Positions 54,946-64,000 of a stretch of DNA of 64,000 bases are shown one piece after another (the stretch's first letter is position 1; each line of letters starts with the position of its first letter). This DNA is from Orientallactaga sibirica (Eukaryota > Chordata > Mammalia > Rodentia > Dipodidae). The notes below the pieces were generated by a model. That model was not told the origin of the DNA and made no database searches. It was given only the letters and a program-made list of their open reading frames with translations. Made by a program: the position numbers and the translations under genes. The stretch covers positions 43,465,001 through 43,529,000 of the forward strand of contig JAEOAD010000013.1 of the NCBI GenBank assembly GCA_036365145.1. The letters run 5' to 3'.

Positions 54946-56195
54946 CATCTGTTTCTATTTTTGACTATCATACTCTTAGACTAGGATATAAATATAATCT
55001 GGACTATTAAGTGTCTTCTATTTAAATTATGTCTCTCATTTGGAGTTTGCCAGCCACATAGCTAGGAAGGGCGACCAGACTCATTTGTTGCTTTATTGTT
55101 TAAACTGAAATAAAGTTTTCCAAGAAAAAAATGAGTCCTTGTTTTTTGAAAATTTTGTGTGTTGCATGTTTGTGTGTGCATGCCAGGATTTCTTGCTGCT
55201 GCAAACAAATGCCAGACAAATGTGCCACTTTGAATCCAGCTTTTACATAGTTGCTGGGGAATTGAATGCCAGGCCAACAGGCTTTGCAAGCAAGTGCCTT
55301 TAATGGCTGAGCCTTCTCCCTAGTCCTTTGATGTTTTTAATTTAATTTTATTTATGTGGGGAGAGAGAGAGAATGGATATGCCAGGCCTCTTGCTGTTGC
55401 CAACCAACACTAGAAGCATTCATTTGTGCATCTGGCTTTACGTGGGTACTGGGGAATTGTGCCAGGCATTAGGCTTTGCAAGAAAGCACCTTTAACCATC
55501 AAGCCATCTCCCCAGTCTGACGATTGTCTTACAGTTCTCATTCCAGATATGTTTTATATACCTTCAATGTTTACAAGAGTAATAGTTAATAAAAATAAAA
55601 AATAATTACTTAGCCAGACATGGTGGCACATGCCTTTAATCCCAGCACTTGGGAGGCAGAGATAAGAGGATCTCTGTGAGTTCAAGGCCAGCCTGGGCTA
55701 CATAATTTCAATTCAGCCTGGTCTAGACTGAGACCCTACCTTAAAAAAATAAGAGACAGGGAGAGACTGAGTTCAGTGTGAGAAAAAAAAAAAATTTATG
55801 AAAGAAAGTGGCTATCAGTAGTGCCTCAAGTTGATCCTGAGAGTAAGGAAGGTAAGAAAGGGTGATGGCATTGGGTTTCCCGGAAGCTGTGTGACTGTGG
55901 TTAATTTGTCTCTTTCATGGATGGAACTGATACCTAACTGCTAAGAGAAGACGAGAGTTCAACTGTTCTCTTTGAGACTAGTAGCACTGGGCCACTTATT
56001 CAAAGGAATAAGAGAATCAGGCATTTAAAAGGTAGCAGTATCAAGTGATGTGGGTTCTGGGGGAAATTTGTAAGTGTGTGAAAACCAGAAGCTAATGGGA
56101 AGAGACTGGAGCAAGAACACATGATCCAAGACCAAGTGGGTTCCATCACTTCTCTGCCTTCTGGCTAAGATCCAGTGAAAACGGAGTGGTTTTCA
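54946..56195. other. Mixed unique DNA and B2Ls
   Basis: Unique (54950-55140), diverged B2L - (55140-55325), B2L - (55330-55520), B1 + (55612-55750), then a unique block (55750-56190) with no gene recognised. Confidence 0.55.
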
Positions 56196-57115
56196 ATCAA
56201 ACCTTGGTCCTTTGGCTTTGCAGGCAAGTGCCTTAACTGCTAAACCATCTCACTAGCCCCCTGAGTAAAGTTTCTTACTGCTTCACTATTTGGCTTGTGA
56301 CTTTCAACTAGAAAGATGGATGGTGGGAGCCATTTACTGAGACAGAAAAGGCTGGAAAGAAACAGATTTCCAGACAGATTCTGTTAAAATGAAAATTATT
56401 TTTAAAAATTTTTTAAAAAAATATTTATGTATTTGAGAGACAGAGAGAGATAAAAGCAGAGACACAGAGAGAATGAGCATGCCAAGGGCCTTAGCCACTG
56501 CAAATGAACTCCAGACACATGCACCACTACCATGTGCACCCATCTGGCTGGCTCGTGTGGGTACTAGGGAATCAAACCTGGGTCCTTAGGCTTTGAAGGC
56601 AAGTGCCTTAACCACTAAGCCATCTCTCCAGCCCCAAATCTTTTTTTTTTTTTAAATTTAATTTTTACTTATTTGCAAGCAGAGAGAGATAGAGAATGGA
56701 AACGCCAGGGCCTCTGGCTGCTGTAAGGAATGAACTCCAGGTGCATGCACCACTTTGTGCATCTGGCTTTACTGGGTACTGGGGAATCAAACCCTTGTCA
56801 TTAGGCTTTGGAGGCAAGCACCTTAACCACTGAGCCAGCTCTCCAGCTCTAAAGTGAAAATTCAAGTCACACTTCAGGAAACATCCAAAGCCCAAGAATG
56901 TTTTGTTGTTTGTTTGAGATAGGGTTTTATGTATCTAAAACTGTATCACAGGCTGGTTTGAACTTGCTTTATAACCTCCTTTTCTTTACTTCCCTATCCC
57001 CTGCACAGGGATTATAGGTTTGTGGCACCATGCCTGGTTTACGCAGTGCTGGGGATCAAACCCAAAGCCTCAAGCATGCAGGGCAAGTCTTTACCAACTA
57101 AGCTATATCCCTACC
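56196..57115 (-). repeat. B2L copies and old ID-like end
   Basis: B2L - fragment (56195-56260), B2L - (56420-56635), B2L - (56660-56850), old B1 - (56900-57035) continuing into a reverse ID-like piece (57036-57115: gtgctggggatcaaaccc). The last two may form one B4. Confidence 0.6.
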
Positions 57116-57154
57116 CCCATAAATGCATTTTTAAAAATTTCTGTACAATAACTA

Positions 57155-57240
57155 GATAAGTTCTGGCTCTATAGCTCAGCAGTAGAACACTTGCCTCAAG
57201 GCCTTGGGTTCAATTTCCAGAATTACAAAATAAATAAAAA
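57155..57240 (+). mobile_element. ID-like SINE
   Basis: tctatagctcagcagtagaa (A box) and cttgggttcaatttcc (B box) with an A-rich tail, without B2L or B1 sequence. Confidence 0.65.
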
Positions 57241-57256
57241 TAAAATAACTAGTCAA

Positions 57257-58290
57257 GCTGGGTGTGGTGGCACACGATTTAAATCCTAGCATTCGAGAGG
57301 CAAGAGGATTGCTGTGAGTTCAAAGTCAGCCTGGGAATACAGAGTGAGTGTCAGGTCAGCCTGGGCTAGAGTAAGACCCTACCTCAAAAAAAAAAAAAAC
57401 TAAAAATAGACAACTCAAGCCTAATTTAGAAGAAGGAATGAAATTAACCTTTATCCAAAACTGTTTTTTTTTTTTTTTTTTTTTGGTTTTGTTTTGTTTT
57501 TTTGAGGTAGAATCTCAATCTAGTCCAGGCTAACCTGGAATTCACTATGTAGTTTCAAGGTGGCCTTGAACTCATGGCAAGCCTCCTACCTCTGCCTCCC
57601 GAGTGTTGGGATCAAGTTGTGTGCCGCCACGCCCAGCTTTTTCTCTTTTCTTTTTGCTATCCAAAACCTTTTGAGTGCCAAGTAGTATTAGACTTATCCT
57701 CTTACTTCATTCATCTTCACAATAGTCTGATGATGTAAGTGTGTAAATGGCAATGTTTCAGATTTATAGAAGAGGAAACTGAAGGGGCTGGAGAGATGGC
57801 TCAGCCTTTAAGGTGCTGGCCTGCAAAGCCTAAAAACCCTGGTTTGATTCCCTAGTACCCATGTAAGTGCTTACAGTGGCTAGATGCCCTGGCATGCCTG
57901 CTCTCTCTACCTGCCTCTAACTCTCAAATACATAAATAAAATATTTTAAAAAATAAAAAGAAGCCGGGCGTGGTGGCGCACGCCTTTAGTCCCAGCACTC
58001 GGGAGGCAGAGATAGGATGATCGCCGAGAGTTCAAGGCCACCCTGAGAAGACATAGTGACTTCCAGGTCAGCCTGAGCCAGAGTGAGACCCTACCTCACA
58101 AAACCAAACAAAAAAAAATTAATTCATAAAATAAAATAAAAAGAAAAGCTGGGCATGGTGGCACACGCCTTTAATCCCAGCACTCGGGAGGCAGAGGTAG
58201 GAGGATCGAGGTGGGTTCGAGGCTACCCTGGGACTACATAGTGAATTCCAGGTCAGCCTGAGCTAGAGTGAGACCCTACCTCAAAAAACC
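57257..58290. repeat. SINE cluster
   Basis: B1 + (57257-57400), B1 - (57465-57640), unique (57640-57785), internally deleted B2L + (57786-57950), B1 + (57962-58110), B1 + (58148-58290). Confidence 0.7.
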
Positions 58291-58296
58291 AAAACA

Positions 58297-58512
58297 AGGG
58301 CTGGAGAGATGGCTTAGTGGTTAAGGTGCCTGCCTGCTAAGCCTAAGAATGCCGGTTCCAATCTCCAGGTCCCACGTTCAGCCAGATGCAAAGTGACTCA
58401 AGGGCGCAATGCCGCACTTGCCCACAAGGGGGCACACACATCTGGATTTCGTTCACAGCAGCTGAGAGGCTGCTGGTGCGCCCATTCTCTGTCTTCCTCT
58501 CCCTCTCTCTCT

Positions 58513-58545
<33 letters not shown>

Positions 58546-58580
58546 AAAACAATAAAATAAATTAAAAAAAAAAAAAAAAA
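58297..58580 (+). mobile_element. B2X SINE
   Basis: Long-form B2L with CCACAAGGGGGCAC at 58422-58435 and a long A-rich tail (58514-58580). Confidence 0.88.
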
Positions 58581-58644
58581 AGTGAAACTCAGGTTTAGTG
58601 ACTCATACAGGTTGCAGTTAACTAGACAACAAACCTGGTATTTC

Positions 58645-58974
58645 TTTTTTTTTTTTTTTTTTTTTGGTTTTGCAAGGTAGGGTCTCACTCTGGTCCAGGC
58701 CTGGTATTTCTTTTTTAAAAAAACTATTTTTATTGACAACTTCCATAATTACAGACAATAAAACATGATAATTTCTGTCCTCCCTCACTTTCCCATTCAC
58801 AAATCCACTCTCCATCATATCCCCTCTCCCTCTCAATTAGTGTCTCTTATTTTGAAGTCATCATCTTTTCCTCCTATTATGAAGGTCTTGTGTAGGTAGT
58901 ACCAGGCACTGTGAGGTCATGGATATCCAGGCCATTTTGTGTCTGGAAGCAGTCCTACCCTGGCTCTTACATTC
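58645..58974 (-). mobile_element. B1 fragment and L1 3' UTR at one target
   Basis: A 55-bp B1 - fragment (58645-58699) and a reverse L1 3' UTR (58711-58974) sit between three copies of cctggtatttc (58634-58644, 58700-58710, 58978-58988). The L1 copy lacks the B1 found at 2208 and 23408 (cttattttgaagtcatcatc is continuous). Confidence 0.88.
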
Positions 58975-59109
58975 AAACCTGGTATTTCAAACTGGGTTCA
59001 GATAAACCAAATTAAGACCTGTTTTTACCATGTAACACTACCGTTCACATATTGGTTCTTTCTGCATAACTTTCTTAAATATAACCATGGCAAGAGTATG
59101 GTGAAAAGG

Positions 59110-59327
59110 ATTAAAACTAGCTCTGGGTTGAAGAGATGGCTTAGAAGTTATGGAGCTTTCCTGTAAAGCCAAAGGACCCAGGTTCGATTCCCCAGGACCC
59201 ATGTAAGCCAGATCCACAAGGTGGCACATGTGTCTGGAATTCCTTTTCAGCTGCTGAAGTCCCTGGAGTACCCATTCTCTCCCCCACCCTACACTCCCCC
59301 CGTCTCTGCCTCCTTCTCTCTCTCAAA

Positions 59328-59370
<43 letters not shown>

Positions 59371-59371
59371 G
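59110..59371 (+). mobile_element. B2L with expanded (AAAT)n tail
   Basis: B2L + (59122-59325) with an (AAAT)n tail to 59370. Confidence 0.8.
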
Positions 59372-59609
59372 GGCTTAGCAGTTAAGGCCCTGCCTGCTAA
59401 GCCTAAGAACCCGGTTCCAATCTCCAGGTCCCACATTTAGCCAGATGCAAAGTGATGCAAGGGCGCAATGCCGCACTTGCCCACAAGGGGGCGCACACAT
59501 CTGGATTTCGTTCACAGCAGCTGAGAGATTGCTGGCGCACCCATCTCTATCTGTCTTCCTCTCCCTCTCTGTCTCTCTCTGTGTCTCTCTCCAAAAATAA
59601 ATAAAATAA

Positions 59610-59645
<36 letters not shown>
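59372..59645 (+). mobile_element. B2X SINE with consensus CTCF-like core
   Basis: Slightly 5'-shortened long-form B2L with CCACAAGGGGGCGC at 59481-59494 and an (AAAT)n tail. Confidence 0.88.
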
Positions 59646-59648
<3 letters not shown>

Positions 59649-59679
59649 AAAACTAGCTCTATCACAGTAAATTAAAATG

Positions 59680-59788
59680 GGGCTGGGGATGTGGTTCAGT
59701 GGTAGAGTGCTCATCTAGCATATGGGAGGTCTGTTTTCAAACCCCAGTACTACTCAAAATTGCCAAACAAACAAGTAAACCAAACTGT
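59680..59788 (+). mobile_element. ID SINE
   Basis: ggggctggggatgtggttca matches the ID/BC1-type tRNA-derived head; flanks attaaaatgg (59671-59680 and 59790-59798 region) suggest a duplication. Confidence 0.7.
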
Positions 59789-59806
59789 ATTAAAATGGAT
59801 GCCAAG

Positions 59807-60022
59807 GGATGGAAGGATGGCTTAGCGGTTGAAGCGTATGCCTGCAAAGCCAAAGGATCCCGGTTCGATTCCCCAGGACCCACGTTAGCCAGATGTACAA
59901 GGGGGCATACGCATCTGGAGTTCGTTTGTAGTGGCTGGACGCCCTGGCACACCCATTCTCACTCTCTCCCTCTTTCTCTGTCAAATAAATAAATAATAAA
60001 ATATTAAAATACTTAAAAAAAT
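59807..60022 (+). mobile_element. B2L SINE with perfect TSD
   Basis: B2L bounded by the perfect 15-bp duplication aaaatggatgccaag at 59792-59806 and 60023-60037. Confidence 0.93.
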
Positions 60023-60037
60023 AAAATGGATGCCAAG

Positions 60038-61009
60038 TTGAAGAATCCTGAAGCAGGAAAAACCAGTTAGGCCTTGGGCCTCATAAGTGACCTCACTCTT
60101 TCTTGATTCACAAAGGAGAGCTATTTTTTGTTAATGCCTATATTAAAGGACAACAGGAAACAGGAGTAATGGCTCATGGCTATAATTCCAGCATGCCAGA
60201 AGGCTGAGGCAGGAGGATTACTGTGAAATTGAGATCATTCTGGGCTATTTAGCAAAATCTTGTCTCAAATCCCTCCCCCAATGAAAGAGAGAAAGAGAGA
60301 GAGAGAAAGAGAAACAAATGGAAGAAAGAAAGGAAGTAAGGCTGGAGAAATGGCTTACAGGTTAAGGCGCTTGCCTGCAAAGCCTAAGGATCCAGGTTCA
60401 ATTCCCCAGTACCCACTTAAGCCAGATGCACAAGGTGGCACACGCATCTGGAGTTCCTTTACAGCGGCTGGAGGCCCTGGTGCAACTATTCTCTCTCTCT
60501 CAAATAAATAAAATAAAATACAAAAAAATAAAAAAAAGCCAAAACAAATAAAACTTGAGCCAGGCATGGTGGCACATGCCTTTAATCCCAGCACTAGGGA
60601 GGCAGAGGTAGGAGGATTACCATAAATTCGAGGCCACTTTGAGATTACATAGTGAATTCCAGGTCAGCCTGAGATAGAGTGAGACTCTACCTCGGAAAAC
60701 CAAAAAACGCAAAACAAAAAAACCAAACCAAAACAAAACCTCAAAAAACTCCATAGCACGTCATAAGTTTGTCTTTTAAAAAAGGGGGTGGGCTGGAGAG
60801 ATGGCTTAGTGGTTAAGAGCATGCCTGTGAAGCCTAAGGACCATGGCATTCCCCAGTATCCACAAGGGGGTGCATGCATCTGGAGTTCCTTTGCTGTGGC
60901 TGGAATCCCTAGCGAGCCCATTCTCTCTCTTACTCTCTCTCTCTGCCTCTTTCTCTCTGTCTGTTGCTCTCAAATAAATAAATAAAAATAAACAAAAAAA
61001 TAAAAGAGA
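60038..61009. repeat. SINE cluster
   Basis: Unique (60038-60145), old B1 + (60150-60260), a GA-rich run (60283-60315), B2L + (60340-60530), B1 + (60558-60715), B2L + (60790-61005). Confidence 0.7.
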
Positions 61010-61340
61010 GAGAGAGAAACTTAAGAAAACTAGGGCCTTTCCTATGGGTCCAAGTTGGAAAATGGAATGTGAAGGGACACAATAGACCCAGTCAAGCATC
61101 CTCCTGTGCAACCCTTGCCTTAGGCACACATAATGGAGGCCACCACCCAAGTTGATCTTCCTGACAGATAAAGAAGTAGTTCCAGAAATTGTTATCACAG
61201 GCCTTATTGCAAAATGCAGGTGTTTTCTGTTATCTAAGAACTGGGATGACCCACTCTGTGCAATGTACCATGACCTTCCTGTATCTTTTTGTTTCTAAAT
61301 AGCTTTGTGATTACATAGCATAGACTGTTTCTTGCCTCAG
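61010..61340. other. Unrecognised segment
   Basis: About 330 bp with no SINE or gene recognised. Confidence 0.4.
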
Positions 61341-61615
61341 TTCCACTTGGAAAGAGAGGAAGGAGGATCAGAAGTTCAAGGCAATACTCAGCTATAGTGA
61401 GTTTGAGGCCAGCCTAGTCTACATGAGACCTTGTCAAAGAAAGAAGAGCAGGGCGTGGTGGCACATGCCTTTAATCCCAGCACTCGGGAGGCAGAGGTAG
61501 GAGGATTGCTGTGAGTTCGAGGCCACCCTGAGACTACATAGTGAATTCCAGGTCAGCCTGGGCCAGAGTGAGACTCTACCTTGAACCACCCCCCCCCAAA
61601 ATAAATAAATAAATA

Positions 61616-61651
<36 letters not shown>

Positions 61652-61654
61652 AGA
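61341..61654 (+). repeat. B1 copies and (AAAG)n
   Basis: Old B1 fragment (61350-61440), B1 + (61450-61600) with a tail that runs into (AAAG)n (61617-61652). Confidence 0.8.
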
Positions 61655-61681
61655 GGGGGTGGAGAGATGACTCAGTGGTTA
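61655..61681 (+). mobile_element. B2L head interrupted by the ERV
   Basis: gggtggagagatgactcagt and ggtta match the first 25 or so bases of B2L, then LTR sequence starts. The rest of this SINE should lie beyond the far end of the provirus, outside the window. Confidence 0.8.
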
Positions 61682-62243
61682 TGTAGTGCCCAGTTCACGG
61701 CACCCCAGTGACCATCAAGGATGACCAAACACGTATGCAAATGCAAAGAGCTTTACTAGGGCTTAAGCTCGGTCTCTTGCCTTCACCAACACAGTGGATC
61801 CATGCAAGAGCCCTGAGAAGCAGAAAAGCGGGCTTTTTATTGAGGTTTGAACAAGAGGGAGAGGGCTATCACCCACGCAACCACATGATTGGCTAATTTG
61901 AACAGTAACTGTACTTGGGGGTTCTTGATTGGTCTTAGGGTTTTGGTGGGCTAGGTCTAGGGGAATTTCTAACTTAATTGGCTCAGCAAGTGGCGGTTAC
62001 ATTTGAACAGGTTGGCGCGTGCGGTTACATTCATTTGATTGGTTGACATTTACAAAACTCTGAGACAGTGGATCTTATTGGGCCATCCGGCCCAGGACCA
62101 CAAGAATGTTGAGTCATGCTCACACAGCAAGTTTTTGTTTTTTCCTGGTACTGCTTGTTCTTCCCTTGACTCTGGGAACTCACCCCTGTGGCCTACAGAG
62201 GGACTGAGGCCTGTCATGGTGCTACTCTGTCCTGGGTCTTTCA
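61682..62243 (-). mobile_element. 3' LTR of a class I (gammaretrovirus-like) ERV
   Basis: On the minus strand the LTR runs TGAAAGACCC...GGGCACTACA, 562 bp with the TG...CA ends retroviral LTRs share, directly after a polypurine tract. Its U3 has five CCAAT boxes (ATTGG on + at 61888, 61928, 61978, 62038, 62077) and a TATA-like AATAAAAAG (61833-61842). A weak poly(A) signal AGTAAA lies at 61752-61757. It would drive transcription leftwards, away from GDPD1. Confidence 0.88.
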
Positions 62244-62254
62244 TTCCCCCCTCT
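62244..62254 (-). other. ERV polypurine tract
   Basis: AGAGGGGGGAA on the minus strand abuts the LTR 5' end (TGAAAGACCC). This is the plus-strand primer site of gammaretrovirus-type elements and fixes the orientation and the LTR boundary. Confidence 0.88.
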
Positions 62255-62259
62255 ATGTA

Positions 62260-62440
62260 CCTAAGGGGATCCAATCCTGAGTCCCAAGAGTTCTAGTGGA
62301 ACATATTGACTTCTCAAAACCATTAATTGTACACTATTCATTCACTCCTTAACCAATCTATTAAGTATACAGGGAACCAAGTAAAGAGACATGTGGGTTA
62401 CAGTTAGGGAGAGTAATCCTCAGGTTCAGCCAGGGGTGAG
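62260..62440 (-). pseudogene. ERV env remnant (C-terminal end only)
   Basis: Between the pol relic and the polypurine tract only about 180 bp remain. They have the general character of the transmembrane subunit's membrane-proximal and tail region, with an in-frame stop. Nearly all of env, normally well over 1.5 kb, is missing, so the element cannot make an envelope. Confidence 0.6.
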
Positions 62441-63170
62441 TGTGATGAATCCAAGTGGCGATCCTGTCTACCTTGACAGTGGTGGGAGTCATCAGGATAA
62501 CGACATAGGGTCCTGTCCAGTGGGGTTCAGACGATGAAGACAAAGACCTAATCCCCTGGCTGGTATCCATGTGTTGGTGGGGGAGGTCCAGTCTCATATA
62601 TGGCCCCTAGATGAGGCCACATTTCTTCATGAGTTCTAATTGAGGACTCAAAAGACTCACGTAAAGTTTGGTTTTTAAACTTAAATCAGGCAGGATCAGA
62701 GGTGGTTTTTTCAAATGTAATCTCATAGGGAGTTAACCCTATCATGTAAGGAGTGTTCCTTACCCTATAAAGGGCAAAGGGAAGAAGAGATACTCAGTCC
62801 CCGCCGGTCTCTTAGTAAGGGTCTTTTTTAAAAAAAAAAATTCTATTCATTCTACCTGACCTGAACTCTGGGGCCTGTAAGCACCAATTCCATACCTGGG
62901 CAAAATCTCTTCTAGGATCTTTCCTGTCACCACCTGTGCAGTCTCATGTTTGGTAGGGAAAGCTTCCGTCCATCCTGAGAAGTATCTACAAAAACTAGGA
63001 GATATTTGTAATCATATTTACTTGGCTTTACCTCAGTAAAATCTAGTTCCCAGTGTGCTCCTGGTTTGGAGCCTCTTAGATGAGTTCCAAGTCCTTTTGG
63101 GTGTTGATTGTCCGCATTGGTCACTTTACAACTTAAACATTTACTAGCAATTTTAATCTGGCGTGGGTTC
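62441..63170 (-). pseudogene. ERV pol relic: integrase
   Basis: Minus-strand pieces resemble a gammaretrovirus integrase: a CLSC zinc-ligand pair (about 63133-63145), the core start with HWELDFTEV (63124 down to 62927, including the first catalytic Asp), and the C-terminal domain with WTGPYVVI (62597 down to about 62441). Stops and frameshifts occur throughout. The part of the core expected to hold the second catalytic Asp appears deleted, since the RYGI-like and SSGQVE-like stretches are almost adjacent (about 62860-62905). The product would be inactive. Confidence 0.85.
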
Positions 63171-64000
63171 AGTTTTCATCTTGTTGAGTCATAGACATTT
63201 CATTAATCAGTTTAAAGTCCTCTGTGGAATATCTGGGAGTGTCAGGTGGGGTAGGGAGCACTGGGTCTGGGAGTACAGTCAATATCAGCTCAGTCTCTAA
63301 AGCAACTTTTTTTAGCCGCTTCATCTGCTCTCTGATTTCTTGCAGTGTATAATAGCCAGCTTTGAAGGCAGCCACAAGGCCGCTAACAAATCTAAAATCT
63401 GTTCTTTGTTCTTAATAGTTCTTCCTTCAGCTGTAAGGAGGCCTCTTTCTTGGTAAATAGACCCCGTGCATGTGAGCAGTAGCAAAGGCATAGCGGCTAT
63501 CAGTGTACACATTTAGCCTTTTGCCTTTGTCTAGTTGTAGAGCTTTACTGCCCGTTGTGCAGAAGTTCCTCTTGGTAAAGCCGCCGCCCAGACAGTCTCT
63601 GTTTCCATCACCATAGACGCCCCCTGCATACCTTTGTCCATCTTTCATGAAGCTTCTGCCGTCCGTGTACCAGGTGACCTTAGTGTCCGGTAGAGGCTGG
63701 TTGGTGAGATCCTCTCTGATGTTGTAGACTCAGCTCAGGATGTCAGCACAGTTATGCAGGGGTCCCTCCAAGTCTGGATCTGGTAAGAAGGTAGCGCGGC
63801 TTAGGTCTGCACTAGGAAGAAACTGTATCTGGGGCGGATTTAGGAGCAGGCTTTGATAATGAGTTATGTGAACATTGCTGATCCATGGGTTGGGAGGTTA
63901 AGGACCCCTTCTATTGCAAGGGGGGTCACCACCTGAAGTTCTTGTCCTAATGTCAGTTTGTTTGCATCCTTTACTAATTTAGCTGTTGCTGCTATTATTC
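63171..64000 (-). pseudogene. ERV pol relic: RNase H and connection
   Basis: The minus strand encodes RNase H features: a YTDG active-site Asp motif (about 63661-63680), [11 protein letters not shown] (about 63480-63510) and a GLLTAEG stretch (about 63425-63455), split over several frames. Frame changes occur between 63540 and 63650 and again near 63490. The reverse transcriptase connection region continues to the window edge, with a stop near 63860. The 5' part of the provirus lies outside. Confidence 0.85.

Noticed and set aside
62039..62296. 85-codon plus-strand frame across the LTR
   Set aside because: LTRs of this class are non-coding, and the LTR boundaries and polypurine tract explain the sequence.

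Overview
This window is mammalian nuclear DNA from a rodent. It is dense with two SINE types: a 7SL-derived B1-like element of about 150 bp and a tRNA-derived B2-like element of about 200 bp (called B2L here, starting GGGCTGGAGAGATGGCTTAG). I associate this B1/B2L pair with dipodid rodents (jerboas, for example Jaculus). That is recollection of repeat consensus, not a computed match.

The only intact protein gene I can support is GDPD1 (GDE4, a membrane lysophospholipase D of the glycerophosphodiester phosphodiesterase family). It lies on the + strand from the ATG at 7246 to the stop at 51490. All ten coding exons are present, every intron is GT-AG, and the exon lengths sum to 939 nt (312 codons plus stop). 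Exon 1 sits in a CpG island (about 6930-7880). A likely poly(A) signal lies at 52286-52291.

Layout: 1-6900 is upstream intergenic DNA with a 5'-truncated L1 (487-2510), many SINEs and a 418-bp tandem duplication of a B1+B2L pair. From 6900 to 52300 is GDPD1, whose introns are mostly SINEs. They also hold microsatellites, L1 3'-tail fragments, a DNAJC19 processed pseudogene in intron 7, a probable B4 SINE, and an unidentified segment of about 850 bp in intron 2. From 52300 to 61680 is downstream intergenic repeat-rich DNA. From 61682 to the window end is a defective gammaretrovirus-like (class I) endogenous retrovirus on the minus strand: 3' LTR, polypurine tract, a short env tail and a decayed 3' half of pol.

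The observations I rate highest are about retroposon biology. (1) Three L1 3' tails carry a B1 at or next to the same 3'-UTR site, and one of these B1+L1 units is bounded by its own target-site duplication, as if mobilised in one piece. (2) Intron 4 has a serial insertion hot spot where five retroposons stacked at one TTAAAA-type site. (3) A longer B2L variant (B2X) carries a CTCF-like core in several copies. (4) The ERV LTR has five CCAAT boxes at regular spacing. I found no CRISPR array, operon or other prokaryotic feature, and no clear previously undescribed protein system.
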